Of a DNA stretch of 64,000 nucleotides, positions 52,201-60,846 are shown piece after piece (the first letter of the stretch is position 1; each line of letters starts with the position of its first letter). This DNA is from Lewinellaceae bacterium (GTDB lineage: Bacteria > Bacteroidota > Bacteroidia > Chitinophagales > Saprospiraceae), in contig JACJXZ010000016.1 in assembly GCA_020636375.1 (NCBI GenBank), positions 124,001 through 188,000 of the forward strand, given 5' to 3'. Both the position numbers and the translations under genes were made by a program. The notes beneath the pieces are model-generated. The model searched no databases, had not been told where the DNA came from, and worked only from the letters and a program-made list of their open reading frames with translations.

Positions 52201-53776
52201 TAATCCGCCGGCCCTCTTCTTCTCCTCCGGCAGTGCCGATAGACTGAATGAAGGTACCTTCGCAACCAGTACCCGGGACCGGTTCGCTGACAAACAAGGT
52301 TTGGCAAAAGGTTTCCTCACAGAGGCCGTTATCGGTGGCCAGGCATACTGTGAATATTCCCTGGGTGTCAAAAGTATAGGAGAAATCCTCGTTTGTACTT
52401 TGAGGATTATTATTAATGAACCATTGCCAGGGTCCGGAGTTGCTGCTGGTATTGGAAAAACTTACGGCTTCACCTACCAGAGGATAGCCATTACTCGAGT
52501 TAAAAGAGGGGCTAACCGGGCAATATACTTCCACGGTAATGCTGTCCGCCGCAACACAGTTTGGATCATCATTGAAAGCGGTGAGCCGGATCGTAAAGCT
52601 GCCCAGTTGATTGAATGTCAGGGAGGCTGAAGGGCCGGTGCTGAAGGATTGTCCATCAATCAGCCATTGGTAATTACTGGCATTGTTGGCCGTGCTGTTG
52701 AAGTTTAGAGTTGTGCCTATGGGTATTGATTGATCTCCATCGGCAATGGCCAGCGCAATAGGGGATTGGCAGGGTGGAGAACAGCCCGGGGATTCCAGCA
52801 GGCTATGGCGAACGTTCTCGATGTGCCAGCCCATTCTCATAGTTTGGTCCTGGGTGAAAGCTTTATAACAATTGAGGTCTCCGTAGTCCATGTAATTCCA
52901 GTACATATCGGGCTGGTCGGAGGTGAAGCCTGAATTGGCGTCGGTGGTACAACTGTTCACCATTGCGCCGCAAGGCACCGTGGCGGTGGATTGGTCAGGT
53001 GGCGTATCGCATACCCGGTCCCCATCCAGCAGGCAATCCTCATTATGGCAACTGCCTTCAAAGGTATGGTATAGGCCCAGGTAGTGCCCCATCTCATGCA
53101 CCAGAACTGTTGCCTCCGCCGGAGAGCCGTCCAGCCACCGGGCCTCAATAACAATGCCGTCGATATTGCTGCCATGGGCGGCTGGCAGGTAGGCATAGCC
53201 GGCGGCTCCGCATCCGAAAGCATTGCTGCAAATCTCCCGGACTATCCAGATGTTAATGTACTCCTCCGGGTTCCAGCGATCGAGGTTTTTCAGGGGGAGG
53301 TCTTCTGTTTCCAGTGTAAGCTCCGTCAGTGGGGAAGCCCGTCGGGTAATGCCGGTAGTGGGATTCCCCTGTGGGTCCCGCTGGGCCAGGCAGAACTGTA
53401 TTCCGGTAATTACCCCAGCCCCCTGGTCATAGTATCCGGTATTGGCGAAAGCTTCATTGAGTCGTTGGATGCCTTGCTGAACCAATTGGTCGGATAGGTT
53501 TTCAGGCCCATTATTGTGGATGATGTGTACTGTTGCCGGCAGCGTGTAAGGGAACGTTCCCCGCGAAGCAGTGGTGGAGCCGGTGAAAAAACGGTGAATT
53601 GCATTCTCCGCGTTTTGGTGCCGGAATTGTAACACACTGTCTTGCTCCAAAGCACTGGCAAAGGCCTGGGTGCTGGCACAAAAGGGGGGAAAGGCACTTT
53701 GTGCGGAAAGCGATAAAGTGATAAACAGAAGCTCTATCCCCAGCAACTGACGAAATAAGTTAAGAGAGTGCGACAT
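49229..53776 (-). CDS. Secreted M43 metalloprotease with PKD/CARDB-type domains and T9SS sorting domain
   Basis: The 1515-residue protein has a signal peptide (~8-26, ending LSLSAQ). An M43 pappalysin-like domain (~75-335) has the zinc motif HEMGHYLGLYHTF (~227-239) and Met-turn MYWNYMDYG. PKD-like domains follow (~345-500). Then comes a repetitive beta-rich region (~505-900: GNFLIAGQTWDN, GLVITGYGDFQGD, GYLIYGSYEES, a propeller-like delta-60-type pattern), a CARDB-like domain (~955-1085: ADAFWGSLEASCTGEGLEYR), Ig/PKD-like repeats, an SprB-like segment, and the type B CTD (YIPNAFSPNGDGRNDLF...RVFDRWGELVFDG). It should be exported by T9SS and attached to the cell surface or secreted; substrate unknown. 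Confidence 0.92.
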   Translation of the reverse strand: MSHSLNLFRQLLGIELLFITLSLSAQSAFPPFCASTQAFASALEQDSVLQFRHQNAENAIHRFFTGSTTASRGTFPYTLPATVHIIHNNGPENLSDQLVQQGIQRLNEAFANTGYYDQGAGVITGIQFCLAQRDPQGNPTTGITRRASPLTELTLETEDLPLKNLDRWNPEEYINIWIVREICSNAFGCGAAGYAYLPAAHGSNIDGIVIEARWLDGSPAEATVLVHEMGHYLGLYHTFEGSCHNEDCLLDGDRVCDTPPDQSTATVPCGAMVNSCTTDANSGFTSDQPDMYWNYMDYGDLNCYKAFTQDQTMRMGWHIENVRHSLLESPGCSPPCQSPIALAIADGDQSIPIGTTLNFNSTANNASNYQWLIDGQSFSTGPSASLTFNQLGSFTIRLTAFNDDPNCVAADSITVEVYCPVSPSFNSSNGYPLVGEAVSFSNTSSNSGPWQWFINNNPQSTNEDFSYTFDTQGIFTVCLATDNGLCEETFCQTLFVSEPVPGTGCEGTFIQSIGTAGGEEEGRRIISEPGGGFLLGGRRGDSTLICLLGPGAGLSWARTFKFTDYSELVTDMLIDSDGFLVVIGETVLTSEPRRCFALRYDYQNDILLWSRVFNYGSVDQTGFRELLEIAPGGNFLIAGQTWDNTGPGWGCDALLMEVNRNDGTALWGKNAHMGSCETYTRILHLDNALYAIGRYNFINSQTNRFRAALSKLELNGEEAWSRLYWVDVQTDARLYAIDIINDNGLVITGYGDFQGDNPENSVIVLCKTDLDGNVLWARRYDITGGNTQFSQRVLNLPDGYLIYGSYEESGQSDIFLIKTDKQGNFLWAKKYGGPADEIGRDLLFHNGFFHLAGTSTVAGGNSEIFFARLDINGNAPDGCSIVEPLNIDQSTITNPYQGYHPLDIYSISTSFFGSVSSTVHSSQLTETPACPPVPCVDTCDIVADAFWGSLEASCTGEGLEYRLEICNQGMLPLPGGTPVAFYDGDPTATDAALLGQGFIPQDIEKDSCRQFAVSIAASAITPVFVLINDLGTNSTPFSLESSLPNTEILECDFTNNLSSFQQEYIPPPLDLGRDTAICANGTAELNAGPGFVSYRWQDGSTQPAFTAFGPGTYWVEAADSCGGIQVDSIIILTEPSTQIQLPPDTAVCPGSTLTFSLDSFASYQWFPAAAVDCPKCPEINTTIDSSLLIIVVAGTAAGCYSVDSVHIELLAPVFTTDTINFCKGDTVYIFGQPATMPGDYEMAYTTSNGCDSVHTITLMETDLSDISLFPTNASCYGKADGMLFIESEDMSLQFSLDGANFQPASLFSGLPAGEYQLFIRHTVGCEKLASFHIEQPPELILLLPQDTSIVLGDSLLLPAQVFPADSLLFSWSPMEGLSCTDCLQPVAHPVQPTIYSLTAEDAYGCIVEGEVEVIVRLDKQVYIPNAFSPNGDGRNDLFHIYGGPGVSGIRRLRVFDRWGELVFDGRDLPLNQTGQGWDGSFRGQSLGPGTFVYLAEVEFINGQVRVFEGEVNLVR

Positions 53777-53897
53777 AAGATAGTATTAAATAGCAATTTT
53801 TTATGTAAAGCATGTACATGTCGCCACCAAGGCGCATGATCCGTCTGCACCTACATAAAAAACTGTCATTTTGAAAACCAAACCAGGACGAGGCATG

Positions 53898-56420
53898 CTA
53901 CCCTGTCCCTCCCTTCTTTCTCCGCCCCGCCTTCGGCTCCTTCCTCCGCGCTACCGTCCCTTTCTTTCCCGAAGCAGCCTTCTTCTCCGGTTTCGGCTCC
54001 TCCGGCGGGTTCTGCACATACTGATAGCCCCGATAGCCCACGAAGCCCAGCAGCCCCAGCAGGATGATGCTGGAGAAAATGCCGGACGCCAGTTTGCCCA
54101 GTTCGAAAGCGCGGGGTTCGAACTTAAACTCTATCGTATGCTGCCCGGCGGGGACGCGCAGGCCGCGCAGGATATAGTTCACGCGGATGTGCTCCACCGG
54201 ACTGCCGTCGATGTAGGCCTGCCATCCTTTGTTGTACCAGATTTCGGAGAAGACGGCAAACTGTTCGCCCGGGGCGTCGCTCTGGTATGTGAGGTGGTTG
54301 GGTTCGTATTTTGTCAGGCTGATGCTGCCCCCTTTGCCGGGGTTCAGGCCGCTGACGTAACTGCTGAACTCCTGATGGACGACCGCGTCGTTGGCGGGGT
54401 CGAAATCGTTGAGGGCGTCGATCTCCTCGTTGGCGGTATTGGCCATTTTGATATTATCCACAAACCAGGCGTTGCCCAGCGCTCCGGGGTTGCGCCGCAC
54501 AGCGGGCTGCCCGTCCTGCCCGTTGACGATGAAGTAGCGGGCATTCAGCATATTGAGCACCTTCTGGTTGTTCTGCGACAGGTGGCGGTCGATGATGTCC
54601 TGATAGCGCTGCAGCTTGGCAGCGTGGTAACCCCCGATGCTCTTGTGGAAATAGGAGGCTTTGGAGGATTGGAAAGTAGAAACGGTGGCGTCGTAAACCC
54701 GGTAGTTGGGGTCGGTGTCCTGCAGGATTTGCTGGTCGGCGGGGCTGGGCTGGAAGTTGGCCTGATACTGTGACTTGGATACAAAGATGTCATTGTTGAG
54801 ATACCGCCGCCCTACCGTCCATTGGTCGAACACTACCAGCGCGCCCAGGCCGAGGAGCAGGATATGGAGCTTCACCTTGTCTTTTAGGTAGGCCCACAGC
54901 AGCCCGCCGCTAAGCAGCACCAGGATGAGGGTGCGGAAGGCATCGGCCCGCATCAGCGATTTGCGGTCGGCGATGATGGCGTTGACATCGTAGCCGGCCT
55001 GGGCGTAGCGCTGGTCCTGGGCGGTCGTGAAGTCGAAAAAGGAAGGCCCCAGGAGGGCAAAGAACAGGGCGATGGCGCCGGCGATGGCGCCGGCGATCTG
55101 CAGGCTGCGCAGGCCCTCTTCCTTTGTGACCTTTTCGTTGACGATCTTATGCAGGGCCAGGATGCCAAGGGCGGGCACCAGGAATGCCGTGACGCTCAGG
55201 ATGGAGTTGGGCGTCCGGAACTTATTGTAAAGCGGGAAGTACTCGAAGAAGAGGCGGTTGAACCACTCCAGGTTCTTACCCATCGACAGCATGAAGGTCA
55301 GCAGGGTGCCCAGGCCGATCCACCATTTCACCGGGCCCTTCACCAGGAAAAGCCCCATGAGGAAGAAAAGGAAGATGACCGCTCCGAAATAACTGGGGCC
55401 GCTGGTGAAGGGCAGGCTTCCCCAGTACAGGGGGGCGGAAAAGTTGGCGGGCAGGCGGGCGCCCTTGCGCTGCAGGTCTTTGACTATGGCCGAATTGGGG
55501 CCTACGGGCTCCTGGGAGCCGCCCCCGGCCACCCCGGGAATGAAGGAGGAGAACAGGTCGACGGCGCCGTTGCTCCACATCATGGCGTAGTCCCATTCCA
55601 GGCCATCCGTTTCGCTGCTGCTGGTGGGCTCGCCTTGCGTTTCGAGGATGGGCTCGCCCCGCATGGTGTCCTTGGCGTATTCGTAAGTGATCCACAGGTT
55701 GGAAGCGGCCGAGCCGATGGCCAGCAGGCCGCCCACGAGCAGGGCGCCGGTGGCCTTGCCGAAGTGGGCCAGCTCTTTGCGTTGGATGCTGTATACCAGC
55801 TGGGCGATGCCGAAGATGATCAGCGTGAGGAAAAAGTAGTAGGTCATCTGCACGTGGTTGGCCATGATGTTCAGCCCCAGCCCCACGGCAAAGAGGATGC
55901 CGCCCAGGAGGTAGCGGTGCCGGAAGGCCAGCATCAGGCCGGCGGCCACCAGGGGCAGGTAGGAAATGGACTTCACCTTGGTCAGGTGCCCCGCTTCGTA
56001 CAGAATCAGGGTATTGGTGGTCAGGCCGAAAGCGATGCCCCCGATGACGGCCAGCCACTGGTTGGCGCCCAGCACCACCATCAGGATGTAAAAGCCCAGC
56101 ATGGCGGCGAAGAAACGGCCGATGGGCGCGTGGATGAACAGGCTGCTGAGGCCGTCCAGCACCTTCAGGTTGTTGCCGGCGCTAACGGTATTGATCTGGT
56201 AGGTCGGCATGCCGCCGAACATGGAATTGGTCCACAGGGTCTGCTCGCCGGTGCGCTCGGAGAACGCCTTGGCCTCCTGCGCCATGCCGCGGTACTGGAT
56301 GATGTCGCCTTGCTGCGGCACCTTCCCCTGCAGCTGCGGGCTGAAATAAGCCGCGCAGGCTGCCAGGAAGATGGCGATGGCAATGAGGTGCGGGATTGCT
56401 TTCTGGATCAGGTTGTTCAT
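53898..56420 (-). CDS. YfhO-family membrane protein
   Basis: The 840-residue protein has an N-terminal signal-anchor (HLIAIAIFLAACAAYFSPQL) and ~13 membrane segments with YfhO hallmarks: QGDIIQYRGMAQEAKAFSER, WTNSMFGGMPTYQINTV, NTLILYEAGHLTKVKSISYL, PLVAAGLMLAFRHRYLL. A C-terminal periplasmic beta part follows (PNHLTYQSDAPGEQFAVFSE, IWYNKGWQAYIDGSPVEH, LRGLRVPAGQHTIEFKFEP), then a last membrane helix and a Lys/Gly-rich tail. In Bacillus YfhO is linked to lipoteichoic-acid glycosylation; Bacteroidota members are presumed GT-C-like sugar transferases. It is followed downstream on the same strand by the T9SS metalloprotease gene. Confidence 0.88.
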   Translation of the reverse strand: MNNLIQKAIPHLIAIAIFLAACAAYFSPQLQGKVPQQGDIIQYRGMAQEAKAFSERTGEQTLWTNSMFGGMPTYQINTVSAGNNLKVLDGLSSLFIHAPIGRFFAAMLGFYILMVVLGANQWLAVIGGIAFGLTTNTLILYEAGHLTKVKSISYLPLVAAGLMLAFRHRYLLGGILFAVGLGLNIMANHVQMTYYFFLTLIIFGIAQLVYSIQRKELAHFGKATGALLVGGLLAIGSAASNLWITYEYAKDTMRGEPILETQGEPTSSSETDGLEWDYAMMWSNGAVDLFSSFIPGVAGGGSQEPVGPNSAIVKDLQRKGARLPANFSAPLYWGSLPFTSGPSYFGAVIFLFFLMGLFLVKGPVKWWIGLGTLLTFMLSMGKNLEWFNRLFFEYFPLYNKFRTPNSILSVTAFLVPALGILALHKIVNEKVTKEEGLRSLQIAGAIAGAIALFFALLGPSFFDFTTAQDQRYAQAGYDVNAIIADRKSLMRADAFRTLILVLLSGGLLWAYLKDKVKLHILLLGLGALVVFDQWTVGRRYLNNDIFVSKSQYQANFQPSPADQQILQDTDPNYRVYDATVSTFQSSKASYFHKSIGGYHAAKLQRYQDIIDRHLSQNNQKVLNMLNARYFIVNGQDGQPAVRRNPGALGNAWFVDNIKMANTANEEIDALNDFDPANDAVVHQEFSSYVSGLNPGKGGSISLTKYEPNHLTYQSDAPGEQFAVFSEIWYNKGWQAYIDGSPVEHIRVNYILRGLRVPAGQHTIEFKFEPRAFELGKLASGIFSSIILLGLLGFVGYRGYQYVQNPPEEPKPEKKAASGKKGTVARRKEPKAGRRKKGGTG

Positions 56421-56443
56421 TATTTTCCTTTGCCGTTTAATAA

Positions 56444-57493
56444 CTATATGAAATCGACATCCACATCATAGGGATAGGTGATCAGAAAATGGATGGCGCG
56501 GTCGATGTCAAAATCCTCGAAGACGATATTGTAGAGCATCTCCGTAATGGGAACGCGCAATTTATAATATTTTGCCAACTGGCGGGCTATTTTCAGCGTG
56601 CGGACCCCTTCGGCGAGCTCGGGCATGGTAGATTCGATCTCCCCGATGCTTTCGCCCATGCCCAGGCGGTAGCCAAAAGTGTAGTTGCGGCTGTCCTTGC
56701 TGGTGGCGGTGGCCACCAGGTCGCCGATGCCGGCTGTGCCGAAGAAGGCGCTGCTCGACGAGCCCATGGCATTGCCGAAATGGACCATTTCCGTCAGCCC
56801 CCGGGTGATGAGCATGGCCTGGATATTTTTGCCCAGCCCTTTCCCCTTGAGGATGCCCGAGCCGATGGCGATCATGTTCTTCAGGGCGCCGGCCAGCTCC
56901 GCCCCCAGAAGGTCGGAAGTGCCGAAGACGTGGAAGTGCCCGCTCGCCAGCACTTTTTTGCCCAGGCGGATCACCTCGTCGAAATGGCTGCCGATCACGG
57001 TGGCGGTGGGCTGCCCATCCATGATCTCGGAGGCCAGATTCGGCCCGGACAGGCAACCGACGCGGACGACCACGCTTTCCTCCCGGATCACCTCGCTCAT
57101 GGTGCTCACATCCTCGCGCCGCAGCGGCAGGCCTTCTTCCTCCCGGTCTTCCAACCCGTGGGCGTCAAAGCCCTTGGTGCCGTGGATGAGAATGTGGTAG
57201 GGGCGGAGAAAGGGCGAAAAATCCCGCATCATATAGCGGAAACTGCCGGACGGCACGACCGGGAAGATGAGCGTGCAGGATTCGGCGAGTTCCTGAAGGT
57301 CATCCGTAGCCTTGATCCTGGGCGACAAATCCACCCCCAGGTTCCGGTGGGTGTTGTTGATCCGGTCTACCATGCCCGGCTTGCGGCTGAACAGCAAGAC
57401 GTCTACATTGTACGCCAGCAGGTTGGCGATGGCTGTGCCAAAGCTCCCGGCGCCAATGACCCCAACCCGTTTTCCGCCCTGGTTTGATGACAT
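56444..57493 (-). CDS. gpsA: NAD(P)H-dependent glycerol-3-phosphate dehydrogenase
   Basis: The 349-residue protein has the dinucleotide loop VGVIGAGSFGTAIANLL, LLFSRKPGMVDRINNTH, LIFPVVPSGSFRYMMRD and ILIHGTKGFD. The catalytic domain has CLSGPNLASEIMDGQPT, the Lys in GALKNMIAIGSGIL, GLTEMVHFGNAMGSSSSAFF and TAGIGDLVATATSKDSRNY. This is the complete GpsA fold, making sn-glycerol 3-phosphate for phospholipid synthesis in the cytoplasm. It sits 23 bp upstream of yfhO on the same strand and is likely co-transcribed with it. Confidence 0.94.
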   Translation of the reverse strand: MSSNQGGKRVGVIGAGSFGTAIANLLAYNVDVLLFSRKPGMVDRINNTHRNLGVDLSPRIKATDDLQELAESCTLIFPVVPSGSFRYMMRDFSPFLRPYHILIHGTKGFDAHGLEDREEEGLPLRREDVSTMSEVIREESVVVRVGCLSGPNLASEIMDGQPTATVIGSHFDEVIRLGKKVLASGHFHVFGTSDLLGAELAGALKNMIAIGSGILKGKGLGKNIQAMLITRGLTEMVHFGNAMGSSSSAFFGTAGIGDLVATATSKDSRNYTFGYRLGMGESIGEIESTMPELAEGVRTLKIARQLAKYYKLRVPITEMLYNIVFEDFDIDRAIHFLITYPYDVDVDFI

Positions 57494-57568
57494 AAACTGC
57501 TGTTTCTGGTTCGCCGTAAATGTACGTTTTTTTTGGAATTCTGCGGTTTGGGCAATCAGGCAGCCTCA

Positions 57569-57600
57569 CAAATGCACCAATGCACCAATACACCAACATA
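57569..57600. repeat. CACCAATG word array
   Basis: AATGCACCAATGCACCAATA and a following ACACCAAC lie between the divergent gpsA and hydrolase genes, matching the word arrays at 181-204 and 45440-45496. Confidence 0.7.
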
Positions 57601-57661
57601 ACCCCCCCTAGACCATCAACCAATCCCGCTATCCCGCGTTTACTACTTAAAACCACCCAAT

Positions 57662-58711
57662 ATGCAGGCCTGGATGCCATTTTTTATCTTATGGATGTTC
57701 CTTTTTTCAGAACCCAAGCCCAGCGGCCCCGGCCAGCCGGAGCAGGGGCCCGGCAGCGCCGATTATATCCACGCCGCCGTAAAAATGAGCGATTTTGCCG
57801 AAGAAGACGATGGCTACTGGCTCTTCGAGCCGGCCAGCCCCCGGCCGGACTCCGCCCCCGTCGTCGTTTTTCATCACGGCTACGGCGCCATCAACCCCAT
57901 GATATACGGGCGCTGGCTGCGCCATATCGTCCGGCAGGGCAATATCGTCATCTACCCGCGTTACCAGAACAACCTCTTCAGCCCCAGCACCAAAAAATTT
58001 GCCGATAATGCCTCCACCGCCATCCGCCATGCTTTGGAAGAACTCAAAACCGGCGATCATGTCCGCCCCATTAGCCAGGGGCTGATCCTGGCCGGCCATT
58101 CCTACGGCGGCGCCATCTCCGCTTACCTGGGCGTTAATCATCAGGAGCTGAACATCCCCAAACCGGCGGGCCTGCTGCTGGCCTCCCCCGGCACCGGGCC
58201 GCTCAACGGCGCCCGCCTGGACAGCTACGAGGGCATGCCGGAAGATATCGCCCTGCTGGTAATGGTCAGCGTTAACGACCACGTCGTCGGAGAAGAACTG
58301 GGGCGTATCATCTTCGAAACAGCCGTGAACACGCCCCAACGCAACCTCATTATCCAACACCCCGATGAGCACGGCGCACCTGCCATTACCGCCGGCCACA
58401 ATGAGAGCTACGCCCTCGACTCCGATTTCGACGGCAACATCCACAACCTCTCCTACCGTCGGGCCATCGGCGTGGCCAAGCTCGACGCTGCCGACTACTA
58501 CGGCTACTGGAAACTGCTCGACGCCCTCATGGACTGCGCACGGCAGGGAGAGAACTGCGAAGTGGCCTTCGGGAACACAGAGGCGCAGCGGAATATGGGG
58601 TGCTGGAGCGACGGCAGGAAAGTGAGAGAACTGGAGGTGGTGGTGCCGGAAGGTGGGAAGACCGCCGCTGCAGGGGAGATTGAGGAAAGGAATGAAGGAG
58701 TGAAGGAGTGA
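57662..58711 (+). CDS. Alpha/beta-hydrolase (secreted, esterase/lipase-like)
   Basis: The 349-residue protein has a hydrophobic N-terminus (AWMPFFILWMFLFS) that may be an uncleaved or weak signal. The hydrolase core follows: VVVFHHGYGAINPMIYGRWL (oxyanion region), the nucleophile elbow LILAGHSYGGAISAYLG, and later DEHGAPAITAGHNESYALD supplying a candidate acid and His. The order and GHSYGG motif fit esterases/chlorophyllase-type hydrolases; substrate unknown. The last ~60 residues become Glu/Val/Lys-rich (VRELEVVVPEGGKTAAAGEI) and look atypical, perhaps a read-through tail. It is monocistronic and divergent from gpsA. Confidence 0.75.
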   Translation: MQAWMPFFILWMFLFSEPKPSGPGQPEQGPGSADYIHAAVKMSDFAEEDDGYWLFEPASPRPDSAPVVVFHHGYGAINPMIYGRWLRHIVRQGNIVIYPRYQNNLFSPSTKKFADNASTAIRHALEELKTGDHVRPISQGLILAGHSYGGAISAYLGVNHQELNIPKPAGLLLASPGTGPLNGARLDSYEGMPEDIALLVMVSVNDHVVGEELGRIIFETAVNTPQRNLIIQHPDEHGAPAITAGHNESYALDSDFDGNIHNLSYRRAIGVAKLDAADYYGYWKLLDALMDCARQGENCEVAFGNTEAQRNMGCWSDGRKVRELEVVVPEGGKTAAAGEIEERNEGVKE

Positions 58712-58759
58712 AGGGGCTGAAAGTAACGCGAATTTTAAATCCTGTCGGTTGTTTTGCGG

Positions 58760-58767
58760 TATATTTG
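58760..58767 (+). promoter_or_regulatory. Weak -7 box candidate (TATATTTG)
   Basis: TATATTTG fits TAnnTTTG, but no -33 TTG is found at normal spacing and the next gene starts ~180 bp away. The rest of 58712-58948 has a TTAGTGTCTCAGTGTCTTTG-type repeat (58848-58867) and no gene. Confidence 0.25.
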
Positions 58768-58948
58768 GGGCATGTTCATATATTTATTGAGGGAGAGGGG
58801 CGTTTTTCCAAAGACACCAGGAATGGACGAAAAGGCCGAAAAATGCCTTAGTGTCTCAGTGTCTTTGTGGCTGGAAACGCGCCAAAGGTGCCATCCTGCC
58901 TCCCCCACTACTGCAAGACAAGAATAAAAAAAGAAACACAAAGCCCAG

Positions 58949-60841
58949 ATGCCTGAAGAAAATAAAGACAAAAAGCGGGGATTTGTCATCGAACCGGACG
59001 AGCCTAAGGTCAGGCACGGTAAAAACTACCTGTTGGTCATCGGTATTGACAAATATCCCGATATGCCGCCCCTGAGCAATGCGGTGCTCGATGCAAAACG
59101 CGTTGCCAGTTTGCTGACGGAAAGATACCAGTTCAACAGCAAAGATTTCTTTTCCCTTTATGATTCAGAGGCCTCGCAGGACGCCATTATCAAAAAATTT
59201 GGCGAACTGGCGGATTTAGTCACCGAAGAAGACACCTTGCTGGCCTATTTTGCCGGCCACGGCGAATACGATAAAAAATACGATGTTGGCTATTGGATAC
59301 CCTACGACGCAAAAAAAGGGCAGATCGGCTCCTACATTTCCTTTGACCTGGTGACGCGGCTGATCCGGGCCATCAAATCTCACCACACGCTTATCCTCTC
59401 GGATTCCTGCTACTCCGGCAGTTTCTTCACCACGCAGCGCAGCATCGATTCGCCGGCAGTGGCCAAACTGGAGGCCACGCCGTCCAGATGGCTGTTGACC
59501 TCGGGCCGCAAAGAAGCTGTGTCTGATGGGCGGGAGGGCGGGCACAGCCCCTTCGCGAAAGCGGTTATCAAGGAACTGGAGCGCAACGACAAACCTTACC
59601 TGCTGATATCGGAATTCGTAAATAAAGTGGTTATCTCCGTCGGCAACAACAACGAGCAGGTGCCCCGCGGCGGTGCCATCCAGAGCGTGGGCGACGATGG
59701 AGGGCAGTTTGTCTTTATGCTCAAGACCTATGTGGAGGCCAAGTCAAATTACGGCGGCGTCCTGTATCACATCCCCGCTCAGATGGTGGAAGGGGTGAGG
59801 AGCAAATGCATCGTCCGGGTCGCTTTCGACAAGGAGATGCTCCTCAACAGGCTTCCTGTAACCAAAGAGAAACTGGAGGAAAAGGCGATCAGCATCCTTG
59901 GGGTCAAAAAAGCCGAACTCCTAAGCCTCGATGAACAGGCGTTCTCCATCAGAAGCCTCAACCAGACCCAATTTCTCGAAGAGGACGAACTGCTGGAATG
60001 GCCCTACTACGTGTTGCCCAAAGCCACAGGCGCGCACTTGCTGATCCTTACCCTCTCCGTGGCAGAGATCGTCAACGGGAAAGAGCGGGCGCGGGACATC
60101 GTTCTGGAACGGCCGGTAGAGGTCTTGCCGCGCTCCGAAGATAATGCCGGAACGGGCTTCCGTTCACCGGCAAAGGACGATTTCGAGATTGCAGACATTG
60201 TCCTCCAGAAATATCAGGCCTCCGAAGAAGAAGTGGCGGCGGAATCGGCTCCGGCCCGTGAGCCTTCCCGCCAGCCCGCCCCGGAGACGGGCACGGATGC
60301 CGAAAAACCGGTTGAGAAAAAACCGGCCGCCCAGCCCCTGCGTACCCTCGACGACCTGCGCAAGCGGCTGAAAACCCTGATTGGCGAAAGCGAATTCAAA
60401 GAAGCCTTCGAATTGTTCGACCAGGTGATCGCCGACCGCTCCAGCCGGGAGAACGACATCATCATGCAGCGCAGCCAGTACAGCGGCATTACCAAACAGA
60501 TACAAAACAACCTGGTAGACCCCAATTTCGCCACCGTCACGCTCAACCGCATCCGCTACGCCCTCAGCTCCATCGCCGACGACCTGGAAGAAGATGACCT
60601 TCGGCCTGGCGCCCTGCAACCTCAACGGCCTGCTTCGTCAGCCGGCAACAGCGCTGCTTATCTGGACGAACTGGAACGGCAAGGCCTGGAAAGGGAGGCG
60701 GAAACGCTTGCCCGGAAACTCAATTACTTTCGCGATGAACTCGCCAAAGCCTACGACGCCGGCCAGAAATTCGCCCTCCGGGAACAGATTGCCGAGACAG
60801 AAAGGCAACTGAAGGAGATCAGGGAAAAGTTGCAGGGCTGA
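58949..60841 (+). CDS. Caspase-family protease with effector-associated domain (conflict-system effector candidate)
   Basis: The 630-residue cytoplasmic protein has a caspase (C14) domain at ~25-258: YLLVIGIDKYPDMPPLSNA, catalytic His in LLAYFAGHGEYDKKYDVGYW (His104), catalytic Cys in LILSDSCYSGSFF (Cys154). A beta-rich domain follows at ~265-395 (SNYGGVLYHIPAQMVEG, VRSKCIVRVAFD, LLEWPYYVLPKATGAHLLIL) that I cannot name. After a Pro/Glu-rich linker (~430-465) comes an effector-associated-domain-like helical unit (~466-550: TLDDLRKRLKTLIGESEFKE, IIMQRSQYSGITKQI, TVTLNRIRYALSSIADDLEE). A coiled coil closes the protein (~570-630). Proteins of this architecture are proposed NTPase-linked immunity effectors (EAD family). 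The partner bearing a matching EAD is not in the window. Confidence 0.88.
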   Translation: MPEENKDKKRGFVIEPDEPKVRHGKNYLLVIGIDKYPDMPPLSNAVLDAKRVASLLTERYQFNSKDFFSLYDSEASQDAIIKKFGELADLVTEEDTLLAYFAGHGEYDKKYDVGYWIPYDAKKGQIGSYISFDLVTRLIRAIKSHHTLILSDSCYSGSFFTTQRSIDSPAVAKLEATPSRWLLTSGRKEAVSDGREGGHSPFAKAVIKELERNDKPYLLISEFVNKVVISVGNNNEQVPRGGAIQSVGDDGGQFVFMLKTYVEAKSNYGGVLYHIPAQMVEGVRSKCIVRVAFDKEMLLNRLPVTKEKLEEKAISILGVKKAELLSLDEQAFSIRSLNQTQFLEEDELLEWPYYVLPKATGAHLLILTLSVAEIVNGKERARDIVLERPVEVLPRSEDNAGTGFRSPAKDDFEIADIVLQKYQASEEEVAAESAPAREPSRQPAPETGTDAEKPVEKKPAAQPLRTLDDLRKRLKTLIGESEFKEAFELFDQVIADRSSRENDIIMQRSQYSGITKQIQNNLVDPNFATVTLNRIRYALSSIADDLEEDDLRPGALQPQRPASSAGNSAAYLDELERQGLEREAETLARKLNYFRDELAKAYDAGQKFALREQIAETERQLKEIREKLQG

Positions 60842-60846
60842 GTCTT

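Noticed and set aside
55149..56471. 440-residue plus-strand frame opposite yfhO
   Set aside because: Low-complexity, His/Gln/Gly-rich shadow; YfhO motifs are on the minus strand.
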